DNA of 9,327 bases from Bacteroidales bacterium (GTDB taxonomy: Bacteria > Bacteroidota > Bacteroidia > Bacteroidales > JAAUTT01): assembly GCA_025350365.1 (NCBI GenBank), contig JANXXY010000004.1, positions 1-9,327 of the forward strand, given 5' to 3'. Positions 1-6,024 of this stretch are shown piece by piece. Every line of letters begins with the position of its first letter. Positions within the stretch are counted from its first letter, which is position 1. The translations under genes were made by a program, and so were the position numbers. The notes under the pieces were generated by a model that saw nothing but the letters and a program-made list of their open reading frames with translations, was not told where the DNA came from and did not search any database.

Positions 1-68
1 CCGGTCAGAGTTTATTCACCTCATGTTTATTTTTATAGGTGTTCAAGAGATCACTTCGTTAAGTTTTG

Positions 69-94
69 GTTACTTTTTTCGGCAAAAAAGTGAC
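69..94. repeat. Hairpin repeat with T6/A6 arms
   Basis: GTTACTTTTTT (69-79) pairs with AAAAAAGTGAC (84-94) across a CGGC loop, giving an 11-pair stem with one G-T wobble. There is no T-run after the stem on either strand, so it is a poor intrinsic terminator. From memory, similar sequences of this kind recur between genes in Bacteroidetes genomes; that is recollection and was not searched. Confidence 0.5.
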
Positions 95-154
95 AAATAA
101 ATTACCTGAGCTTTATAAAGTTCGGATTGGATCGTACTTAAAAGCCATACAAAA

Positions 155-238
155 TCAGGCACAACCTGAAGGATATTTCCGACTTAGGCGCAGCCTAAGC
201 CGCATAGCGGCGACCTGTTTGCAGAGTTGATGCAAATG
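155..238 (+). repeat. Palindrome cluster, unit 1 with GACCTGTTT tail
   Basis: Three back-to-back palindromes are visible: TCAGG/CCTGA (155-169, 5-base loop), CTTAGGC/GCCTAAG (183-199, loop GCA) and GCCGC/GCGGC (199-211, loop ATA). The last is followed at once by GACCTGTTT (212-220) and, 13 bases later, AAATG (234-238). The same palindrome, GACCTGTTT, AAATG order recurs in the next unit, which argues for a repeat family rather than chance. The stretch is more GC-rich than the bases around it. A REP-like element is my interpretation. Confidence 0.5.
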
Positions 239-249
239 TAGCTTATTTA

Positions 250-292
250 GCTCCTTTAGGAGCGACCTGTTTATCAGTAGATTTCGTAAATG
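250..292 (+). repeat. Palindrome cluster, unit 2 with GACCTGTTT tail
   Basis: GCTCCT/AGGAGC (250-263, loop TT) is a perfect 6-pair palindrome followed directly by GACCTGTTT (264-272) and, 15 bases on, AAATG (288-292). Unit 1 has the same tail after a palindrome of different sequence, so the palindrome varies while the 9-base tail is kept. That pattern resembles REP-type elements that carry a hairpin plus a fixed foot. The function is unknown. Confidence 0.5.
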
Positions 293-318
293 ACAATTTT
301 TCATTCCCAAGAAATAAT

Positions 319-414
319 TACTTTTACTCATCAGAAACACAGATTGACAGTGTTATAAAATATATTGACAATCAGGAAGATCATCACTGAAAGGCTTACA
401 AAAAAGAAATTACC
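319..414 (+). pseudogene. Relic of a REP-associated (IS200-type) transposase C-terminus
   Basis: The plus frame starting at 319 reads YFYSSETQ followed by IDSVIKYIDNQEDHH (343-387), then a TGA stop at 388-390, and continues in the same frame as KAYKKEI. The Y1 transposases of the REP-associated (RAYT/IS200-like) family typically end with a segment of the type VIxYIxNQExHHKKxTFxEE, so both the block before the stop and the KxYKKE after it fit. The rest of the transposase, including the HUH motif and catalytic tyrosine, is not in the window, and upstream the frame runs into the palindrome repeats. I read it as a decayed fragment interrupted by a stop. The match rests on a short motif recalled from the family, so the call is moderate. 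Confidence 0.45.
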
Positions 415-543
415 ATGAATCCACAAATGAACAGGTTGATTTTTCAGCTTTCATCTTCACGTGCAGATGGCAAAAACACTGAAATTTCATTAAATAAATT
501 TAACAAGTTATAGCAGAATTAACAAAAAATTAATACAATAGGT

Positions 544-573
544 TATTGAATTTGAAAAAAACATCTACCTTTG
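544..573 (+). promoter_or_regulatory. Bacteroidetes-type promoter for the 72-aa gene
   Basis: TACCTTTG at 566-573 matches the Bacteroidetes -7 consensus TAnnTTTG exactly. TATTG at 544-548 lies 17 bases upstream and fits the -33 element. Transcription would begin near 579, giving a leader of about 30 AT-rich bases before the ATG at 609. Confidence 0.7.
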
Positions 574-608
574 CGGCCTTAAAAATATTAATTAATTAAA
601 TAGAAATA

Positions 609-827
609 ATGCAGGTAATTGAGAATGCTTCATTAATATGTCGCAGCATGGGAGAAAAGAACATTTATATTGTTCAGAATGAAAACACAGGAGAAAAAAT
701 TACTCTCCAGAATGTAAAAGGAATTGAATTGGAATTAGGTATGGAAGGTAAATTGATTTACAATGAAAACTCTTCGAATCAATTAATAAGTTTTGAACCT
801 GTTACAGTGGAAGAATTAGTTTTCTAA
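609..827 (+). CDS. Small protein of unknown function (72 aa)
   Basis: I do not recognise this protein. It is acidic to neutral, has no signal peptide or membrane segment, and alternates short hydrophobic stretches (IYIVQN, ITLQNV, IELEL, GKLIYN, LISFEPV) with turns rich in N, G and E, as expected of a small all-beta fold. It ends in EELVF. The ATG at 609 is the first after the predicted transcription start. A second ATG at 648 (MGEKNIYIV) is a possible internal start. No Shine-Dalgarno is visible; the leader is AT-rich, as is usual in this phylum. The gene stands alone between a strong promoter (544-573) and a convincing terminator (858-893), which supports it being a real, separately transcribed gene despite its size. 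It shows no link with the peptidase gene downstream. No function is proposed. Confidence 0.7.
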   Translation: MQVIENASLICRSMGEKNIYIVQNENTGEKITLQNVKGIELELGMEGKLIYNENSSNQLISFEPVTVEELVF

Positions 828-857
828 AACAGTCATCAATCCCCCTAAAATATTAAG

Positions 858-893
858 CGGCCATCGGATGTAACTTCGGTAGCCGTTTTTTTT
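858..893 (+). terminator. Intrinsic terminator after the 72-aa gene
   Basis: CGGC (858-861) pairs with GCCG (882-885) and ATCGGA (863-868) with TTCGGT (875-880, including wobbles), separated by a C-A mismatch and closed by a 6-base loop. Eight T residues (886-893) follow directly. It lies 30 bases past the stop codon and separates the small gene from the peptidase gene. Confidence 0.85.
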
Positions 894-927
894 GTGATAT
901 TATCTATGAAAAGTACCCGGGATGTGC

Positions 928-935
928 TACTTTTA
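928..935 (+). promoter_or_regulatory. Possible -7 box for the M24 peptidase gene
   Basis: TACTTTTA matches seven of the eight positions that TAnnTTTG allows and lies 17 bases before the ATG at 953. No TTG at the expected -33 distance is visible, so the call is weak. The strong terminator just upstream means the gene does need its own promoter. Confidence 0.3.
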
Positions 936-952
936 AGACTTTTCAAATTGAT

Positions 953-2140
953 ATGCAAGTACCCTCATCCGAATTACAGACACGCATGTTCCGCTTTAGG
1001 GAATGCATGGACAATATGAATCCCGATTGGGCCATGGTAGCCATTTTTGGGAAGATAAATCAATATTATTTCACCGGCACCATGCAGGAAGGCATGTTGC
1101 TCATACCCCGTAACGATGAAGCCGTTTTTTGGGTGAGACGCAGCTATGAGCGTGCCATAGCCGAATCGTTGTTCCCTGTTATCAAGCCTATGGGTAGCTT
1201 TCGTGAAGCGGCACACAATTTCTCTTCTTTTCCTGATACTGTTTACCTCGAAACGGAAGTAGTTCCAATAGCATTAGTGCAGCGTTTTCAAAAGTATTTT
1301 CCCTTTACTCATATGAAACCGGCAGATGCGAGTATAGCCTCGGTTCGGTCAGTTAAAAGCGAATACGAGTTATCGCTGATGCAGCAATCGGGTCAGATAC
1401 ACCAACGGGTTTTGGAGAAGCGCGTTCCGGAAATACTCCGCGAAGGAATAAGTGAGGCTTCGTTTGGCGGCGAATTGTTTTCTATTCTAATCGAAGAAGG
1501 GCATCACGGAGTGGCCAGATTTGGCATGTTTGATACAGAAGTGATTTTGGGGCATATTGCTTTTGGTGAAAGCTCCGTTTACCCTACAAGCTTCAACGGG
1601 CCGGGGGGTAATTATGGCATGAGTGCGGCAGTGCCTATGTTGGGTAGCAGGAATAGAATGCTTAAAAAGGGCGATTTAGTGTTTGTTGATGTTGCCTGCG
1701 GAGTAGATGGCTACCACACCGACAAAACAGTGACCTACATGTTTGGTAAAACTCTTCCTGATAAAGCAATAGAAGAACATAACGCTTGTGTTCACATCCA
1801 AAATGAAATGGCAGCCATGCTGATACCCGGAGCTATTCCCTCGCAAATTTATCAAACAATTATGGATACGTTAAGTCCTGCTTTTCTCGAAAACTTTATG
1901 GGATTCGGCAACCGGCAGGTTCGCTTTCTGGGACATGGAATTGGGTTAACCATCGATGAAACGCCGGTTATTGCCAAAGGGTTCGACGAACCTTTGCATG
2001 AAGGGATGGTTTTTGCTTTAGAACCTAAAAAAGGAATACCTGATATTGGAATGGTTGGTATTGAGAATACTTTTATTGTAACTCCAACCGGAGGCAGATG
2101 CATCACCGGAAATCATCCGGGTTTGATGGAAATATATTGA
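953..2140 (+). CDS. M24-family metallopeptidase (Xaa-Pro aminopeptidase/dipeptidase-like)
   Basis: Predicted cytoplasmic metal-dependent peptidase of the pita-bread fold, probably removing N-terminal residues or splitting peptides near proline. The 395-residue length suits the two-domain M24B type: a creatinase-like N-terminal domain (about 10-140) and the catalytic domain (about 148-380). All five metal ligands can be placed: D246 and D257 in VDVACGVDGYHTDKT (11 apart, as in the family), H328 in GHGIG, E357 in ALEPKK and E371 in GIENTF. There is no signal peptide. The segment before the first ligand (FNGPGGNYGMSAAVP, starting at F214) lacks the histidine that aminopeptidase P has there, so this is a divergent subfamily and the exact substrate is uncertain. 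Its G+C content is visibly higher than that of the methyltransferase gene. The ATG at 953 opens a complete N-terminal domain. It is convergent with the porP-like gene, with about 96 bases between the stops and no clear terminator. Confidence 0.88.
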   Translation: MQVPSSELQTRMFRFRECMDNMNPDWAMVAIFGKINQYYFTGTMQEGMLLIPRNDEAVFWVRRSYERAIAESLFPVIKPMGSFREAAHNFSSFPDTVYLETEVVPIALVQRFQKYFPFTHMKPADASIASVRSVKSEYELSLMQQSGQIHQRVLEKRVPEILREGISEASFGGELFSILIEEGHHGVARFGMFDTEVILGHIAFGESSVYPTSFNGPGGNYGMSAAVPMLGSRNRMLKKGDLVFVDVACGVDGYHTDKTVTYMFGKTLPDKAIEEHNACVHIQNEMAAMLIPGAIPSQIYQTIMDTLSPAFLENFMGFGNRQVRFLGHGIGLTIDETPVIAKGFDEPLHEGMVFALEPKKGIPDIGMVGIENTFIVTPTGGRCITGNHPGLMEIY

Positions 2141-2236
2141 AATTGAAATCTCTTTTGGAAGTTGAAAACAATAGCTCGAAACTGATGGAGTTGGGTTGAT
2201 TTGTAAATAGTGTTTGGTGTGCCGAAGAAAAGGTTT

Positions 2237-3238
2237 TTATCTGTTCAACCATCTCATGCGGCTTGCTGTGTTGCCAAATTTGTAGGCTACCATAATTTCG
2301 TGCGATCCAAAACTGTGTTGTCTGATTGCATTCAGGTTATAGTCAAATGCATATCCGAAACTGAATTTATCAACTGTTACCCCACCCAATAGTACAAATG
2401 CGCTTCCGGTGCGGTACGAAATGCCTCCCCAATAATCGTTCACGTGCATTTTTGCTGTGATATCAACCTGAGTAACTAACTGATTGGTGGTTTTTAGCAA
2501 AATGCTAGGCTCAAAAGTTCTGTCTCTGTCTATCTCATAACGGTATCCCAGGGTTAAATTTGCCTGACGATAGGTCTTAAACTGTTGGTCCATATTGTTA
2601 CCCAATTTGGCGTATGATTGCATCAGGTTGGACAATGACAATCCTGCATAATATGTTTCGGCGGTATATACTACTCCTAATCCTACATCGGGGATAATCA
2701 TATTCAGTGATGTGTTGTCGACAAGTTGGTCGCTGGTTGTTGCAAGTTCAATTTTCTGACGGTTGATCGAAAACTGGTACATCGAGCCCGATACAGCAAA
2801 AGACAACACGCTTTCGCCCATCGGGATATGATAAGCATAGGTTAACTGCGCTCCTGTGCGGTCTATAATCCCATTCTTATCATTGAAAACATATCCGCCC
2901 AATCCAACCCGACCTCTGGTGGAGTGGCTCATTAGCTTGCGGCGAGCCGATGCACTCTTATGTATAAAACTGCTCTTCAATATCCTGGTTTGAAAACTTA
3001 CAATATGCGTCTTTGGCGAATTAGGTAAACCCAACCATTGTTCGCGGGCCGTTACTGTTACTGCCGACAATCCGTCTAAGCCTGCATAGGCAGGATTTAT
3101 TAAAAACCCATTGAATAAATACTGACTAAGAACTGGTAATTGTTGTGCTTCTGCTTTTTGTCCGAAAAATAAAACTATCATTACTGAGACGTAGATGATC
3201 TTCTTTTTCATTTGGTTTATGTTTCTGTGATTATTCAT
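2237..3238 (-). CDS. PorP/SprF-family type IX secretion outer-membrane protein
   Basis: A member of the PorP/SprF family, outer-membrane proteins associated with the type IX secretion system and gliding. The hallmark follows the signal peptide: QQLPVLSQYLFN, then INPAYAG, then REQWLG and SPKTH, the usual N-terminal signature of the family. The rest is beta-strand-like with alternating hydrophobic residues and GLGGYVFNDKNG, ending in HEIMVAYKFG. The signal peptide has a lysine-rich n-region (KKK at 11-13), a hydrophobic core and a likely cleavage after QKAEA (residue 31). Two starts are possible: ATG at 3238 or ATG at 3211 (MKKKIIYV). I keep 3238 because a GGAG-containing purine tract lies 11 bases upstream and the -7 box at 3267-3274 predicts transcription starting near 3260. 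Many relatives sit beside large secreted adhesins; none is visible here, so this may be a paralog of PorP whose partner is elsewhere. Confidence 0.9.
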   Translation of the reverse strand: MNNHRNINQMKKKIIYVSVMIVLFFGQKAEAQQLPVLSQYLFNGFLINPAYAGLDGLSAVTVTAREQWLGLPNSPKTHIVSFQTRILKSSFIHKSASARRKLMSHSTRGRVGLGGYVFNDKNGIIDRTGAQLTYAYHIPMGESVLSFAVSGSMYQFSINRQKIELATTSDQLVDNTSLNMIIPDVGLGVVYTAETYYAGLSLSNLMQSYAKLGNNMDQQFKTYRQANLTLGYRYEIDRDRTFEPSILLKTTNQLVTQVDITAKMHVNDYWGGISYRTGSAFVLLGGVTVDKFSFGYAFDYNLNAIRQHSFGSHEIMVAYKFGNTASRMRWLNR

Positions 3239-3266
3239 CGTTTACTTTTCTCCTTTTTGGATGATA

Positions 3267-3274
3267 CAAATATA
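3267..3274 (-). promoter_or_regulatory. -7 box for the porP/sprF-like gene
   Basis: On the minus strand this reads TATATTTG, an exact match to TAnnTTTG. The predicted transcription start is near 3260, about 22 bases before the ATG at 3238. No TTG is found at the expected -33 distance, so only half of the promoter is supported. Confidence 0.5.
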
Positions 3275-3405
3275 TAGGGGTATTCATCCTTCTTTTAGAG
3301 TATAATAACTCAATTTATTTTGAGAGAAACATGCAAGATAAGTAGGTAAAAGTAGCAATTTCAGAAAGATAAGTCGACTGAATATTGTTTCAAAGTCTAT
3401 ATAAC

Positions 3406-3437
3406 AAGCCCTTCAACGACGAATCATTGAAGGGCTT
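3406..3437 (-). terminator. Intrinsic terminator of the prc gene
   Basis: AGCCCTTCAA (3407-3416) pairs perfectly with TTGAAGGGCT (3427-3436) across a 10-base loop, and A3406-T3437 extends the stem. It begins about 28 bases after the prc stop codon on the minus strand, where it is followed by TTGTTATAT, a modest T-rich tail. The stronger T-run is on the plus strand, but no plus-strand gene reads into it. It probably works in both directions. Confidence 0.75.
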
Positions 3438-3464
3438 TTTAGTATTTGTGATATGCCAATTTTG

Positions 3465-5678
3465 TTATTTCTTAATATTTATAAGGCCAACTACCTGAAC
3501 AGCTTCTTTCAGGTAAAGGTCCTTGCCAAGATCTTTAACCCAGTTATTTGTCCTGGCAAGTATAGCCGTATCTCCCTTTGCTGCCTGATCGTCGACCAAC
3601 AAGGTTCGAATCTTCAATCCGTTCGATTTCTTTTCTAACGTTTCATATTTTATGCCTCTGGTCATCACTTCATTTTCACGTTTATCGTATTTCTGAATGT
3701 TAAGTGATACCAATGTTTCGTTATGCTGTTTCTTAAACTGAAGCGCCTGTTCTTTAATCACTTTAAAGTCGGCATTTGCTATCAATGAGGCATTTTCCTT
3801 CTGAACAACAGTTTCCAAATTCGTTAATCCTGTCCATGGTTTGTAAATTGCAGCATTAATTTTAGTCCATGGCATGCAGTAATCCTGCTCACGTTCTCCA
3901 AGTTCTAATTCGCTGTATGCATCAGGCAGAATAATATCGGGCGTTACTCCCTTCAGCTGGGTAGCTCCACCATTAATCCTGTAAAATTTCTGAATAGTCA
4001 CCAGCAAAGAGCCCAATGGCTTAAGATTTTGGTAAGAAGCGCTCACATAATCATCTAGCTCCATTTGAGTTTGAACAGTACCCTTCCCAAAGGTAGAAGG
4101 ACTACCCATAATAATTGCCCTTTTGTAATCCTGCATGGCGGCTGCCAAAATCTCGGAAGCCGATGCACTAAAGTTATTTACCATTATAATCAGAGGGCCA
4201 CCATATTGAACGGTTGGATCAAAATCTTCCAAAATCTTGGCATTGCCATTTTTTGTCTTTACCTGAACAATTGGACCCCGATTAATAAATAACCCGCCCA
4301 TTTTAACGGCATCGCCTAGGGAACCTCCTCCATTATTTCGAAGATCGAGAATTATTCCGTTTACTGCTTCGTTTTTTAATTTCTCTATCTCTTGGGCTAC
4401 ATCCTCAGAACAGCTACGACCCGTTTCAGTTTGATCGAAATTAGCGTAAAATTTAGGGAGATAAATATATCCTACTTTCCCATTAGGACCTTCGAGTATA
4501 GCCGATTTTGCATATGTTTCGGCGATGATCACAATGTCGCGCGTAATGGTAATATCTTTAATGGTTTTGTCTATTTTTTTAACGGTAAGGGTAACTTTTG
4601 TGCCTTTTTTACCTCGTACCAACTTCACCACATCTTCAATGCGCATGTCGAAAATATCAACAGGTTCCTGCTTTTCCTGAGCTACTTTAAGAATAAAGTC
4701 TCCTTTTTTCAAGTCACCTTGCAGCCACGATGCACTTCCGGGTACAATATCTACAACTTTAGTTAAGCCGTCCGATTCCTGCAGCTGAGCGCCTATTCCC
4801 TGCAATTGACCTGACATGGAAAGTTTAAACGTTTCTTCATCCTGTGGGGGCAAATATTGCGTGTGTGGGTCGTAAATTCCGGTAATAGCATTAAGGAAAA
4901 TACCAAAACGATCTACATCTGGTGTTTGCTTGAGTCTTTTAAACCAATCGTTGTGAACTTTTAATACCTTACCACGTGCCTCGATTTCCATTTCAGCAAT
5001 GGTTTTCTTCTTAACGGTATCTGATTTGGTTTTGTTTTCAGAATCCAGATCTTTTACCGGCGGTAAATCACTATTTCCATTCCCCAACAGGTCGATATCT
5101 GACAATGATTTTCGCTTAGCAATTGATTTAGACTTATTTTGAGTCTCCATCATATCGCTAACACGCGCCACAACCTGATATTTTAATGCTTTTCGCCAAG
5201 CTTCTTTTAATGCTGCATCATTTTGAGTGAATTCAGATTTGTCGGGATCTGTTTCGAACGATTCGTTTTCATTTAAATCAAAGGGTTGAGCAAGAATGGT
5301 TGTATAGTATCCTTGTACTTTAACGAGGCTCTTATCGAAAAGCTCGTTAGTAACCGCATAAAATTCAACACTTTTGGAGGCAATCTGGTCGTCGATCTTT
5401 GTCTTGTAAACCTCAAGACCCTTAAGATCACCTTTTGTAAAAAAGCGTTTGTTAAAATCAAGATGCTTAATATATAAGTTAAAGACTTTTTCAGAAAAAG
5501 CATCATTAATATCCATTGGGCTGAAATGAGCCATGGTGAGTGTTTGGGTAACTAACTGTACCAGTACCTGATCTTTGTTTTCCCGGTTACAAAATGTATA
5601 GGACGCAAGAATAACTGCAAGTATAACCCCGGTGAGCAGTATCGAAAATCTTTTTATAGATTTATTAACTTTTATCAT
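3465..5678 (-). CDS. prc: Carboxy-terminal processing protease Prc (tail-specific protease, peptidase S41A)
   Basis: Periplasmic serine protease that trims or degrades envelope proteins from their C-termini. At 737 residues it is a full-length homologue of E. coli Prc (about 680). A membrane segment (about 13-30, ILLTGVILAVILASYTFC) acts as signal or anchor; its end lacks a proper lipobox. The N-terminal helical region includes DPHTQYLPP. A PDZ domain spans roughly 283-370 (GIGAQL, VPGSAS, KKGDFIL). The catalytic domain contains DLRNNGGG, the nucleophile S506 in FSASASE, and the general base K532 in FGKGTVQ, with Q536 in the expected place. IQKFYRINGG and KGVTPDIILP match Prc closely, and a C-terminal DUF3340-like region follows. 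A charged, low-complexity linker at about 184-230 has no counterpart in E. coli Prc. The gene is monocistronic, with a -7 box at 5711-5718 and a terminator at 3406-3437. Confidence 0.95.
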   Translation of the reverse strand: MIKVNKSIKRFSILLTGVILAVILASYTFCNRENKDQVLVQLVTQTLTMAHFSPMDINDAFSEKVFNLYIKHLDFNKRFFTKGDLKGLEVYKTKIDDQIASKSVEFYAVTNELFDKSLVKVQGYYTTILAQPFDLNENESFETDPDKSEFTQNDAALKEAWRKALKYQVVARVSDMMETQNKSKSIAKRKSLSDIDLLGNGNSDLPPVKDLDSENKTKSDTVKKKTIAEMEIEARGKVLKVHNDWFKRLKQTPDVDRFGIFLNAITGIYDPHTQYLPPQDEETFKLSMSGQLQGIGAQLQESDGLTKVVDIVPGSASWLQGDLKKGDFILKVAQEKQEPVDIFDMRIEDVVKLVRGKKGTKVTLTVKKIDKTIKDITITRDIVIIAETYAKSAILEGPNGKVGYIYLPKFYANFDQTETGRSCSEDVAQEIEKLKNEAVNGIILDLRNNGGGSLGDAVKMGGLFINRGPIVQVKTKNGNAKILEDFDPTVQYGGPLIIMVNNFSASASEILAAAMQDYKRAIIMGSPSTFGKGTVQTQMELDDYVSASYQNLKPLGSLLVTIQKFYRINGGATQLKGVTPDIILPDAYSELELGEREQDYCMPWTKINAAIYKPWTGLTNLETVVQKENASLIANADFKVIKEQALQFKKQHNETLVSLNIQKYDKRENEVMTRGIKYETLEKKSNGLKIRTLLVDDQAAKGDTAILARTNNWVKDLGKDLYLKEAVQVVGLINIKK

Positions 5679-5710
5679 CTGACTAATTCTTATAATTAAA
5701 ACTAAAAATG

Positions 5711-5718
5711 CAAATATA
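5711..5718 (-). promoter_or_regulatory. -7 box for prc
   Basis: On the minus strand this reads TATATTTG, an exact match to TAnnTTTG and identical to the box before the porP-like gene. Transcription would begin near 5706, giving a leader of about 28 bases before the ATG at 5678. No clear -33 TTG is seen at the expected distance. Confidence 0.5.
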
Positions 5719-5785
5719 CTTCACAAAAATGGCATCTGGTTGAGTACAGCCAAATAATACAGAAACTTTATAGATTTTTAACTAA

Positions 5786-5831
5786 TTTTTGCTTGCCTCG
5801 CAAAAAAGATCGTATAATCGGAGAGATTATA
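5786..5831. repeat. Two tandem perfect hairpins in the divergent intergenic region
   Basis: TTTTTGC (5786-5792) pairs with GCAAAAA (5800-5806) across a 7-base loop. Directly after it TATAATC (5813-5819) pairs with GATTATA (5825-5831) across GGAGA. Both stems are perfect 7-mers. Neither is followed by a T-run. They lie upstream of both predicted -7 boxes, outside the expected transcripts, so binding sites for a regulator or remnants of a repeat are more likely than terminators. Confidence 0.5.
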
Positions 5832-5840
5832 TCACAACAC

Positions 5841-5965
5841 TTCGGTAAATTTTCAGCAATATTCTTAAAATGAAATACTTAGATATATATTGAAATATTT
5901 CTTTATTTCCATGTATTTCAACGTATTACATTTTATAGAAATGTAGAAGTTGAAAAATTACCGAA
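5841..5965. repeat. 125-bp inverted-repeat element (MITE-like candidate)
   Basis: TTCGGTAAATTTTCA (5841-5855) and TGAAAAATTACCGAA (5951-5965) are inverted copies of 15 bases with one mismatch. Between them lie further nested repeats: TGAAATAC (5871-5878) with GTATTTCA (5913-5920), the perfect palindrome GAAATATTTC (5892-5901) and ACATTT/AAATGT (5928-5944). Outside, ACAA (5834-5837) faces TTGT (5969-5972). No protein is encoded. The arrangement suits a miniature inverted-repeat transposable element or a long structured regulatory region, but I see no clear target-site duplication. Being a mobile element is inference. Confidence 0.4.
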
Positions 5966-6006
5966 CTATTGTATCAATTAGTAACCGGTATTAATTTGTA
6001 ATCTGT

Positions 6007-6014
6007 TACTTTTG
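6007..6014 (+). promoter_or_regulatory. -7 box for the RsmB-like gene
   Basis: TACTTTTG matches TAnnTTTG exactly and ends only 10 bases before the ATG at 6025. No TTG is present at the usual -33 distance. If it is used, the mRNA would have a leader of about five bases. Confidence 0.45.
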
Positions 6015-6024
6015 CAGGAAAAAA

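Larger units (their letters stand above)
1..608. other. Gene-free region with repeats and transposase debris
   Basis: No reading frame here combines a plausible start, length and recognisable protein. A stop-free stretch from 63 to 227 on the plus strand has no ATG and runs through the palindromes, so I read it as repeat sequence rather than a gene. The region holds a long T/A hairpin (69-94), four small palindromes between 155 and 263, a transposase-like scrap (about 319-414) and the promoter of the next gene (544-573). Bases 415-540 are AT-rich and show nothing I recognise. Confidence 0.6.

Noticed and set aside
63..227. Stop-free frame of about 55 codons through the repeat region
   Set aside because: It has no ATG, runs through several palindromes and matches no protein I know. 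The openness is explained by the repeats.
155..340. Minus-strand 61-residue ORF over the palindromes
   Set aside because: It is rich in R and L from the palindromes, shows no protein-like features and lies antisense to the transposase relic.
2141..2236. Terminator between the M24 peptidase and the porP-like gene
   Set aside because: No stem followed by a T-run could be found between the two convergent stops.
4392..4766. Plus-strand ORF of 124 residues
   Set aside because: It lies wholly inside prc on the opposite strand. All the conserved PDZ and protease motifs are on the minus strand, so this is a shadow.
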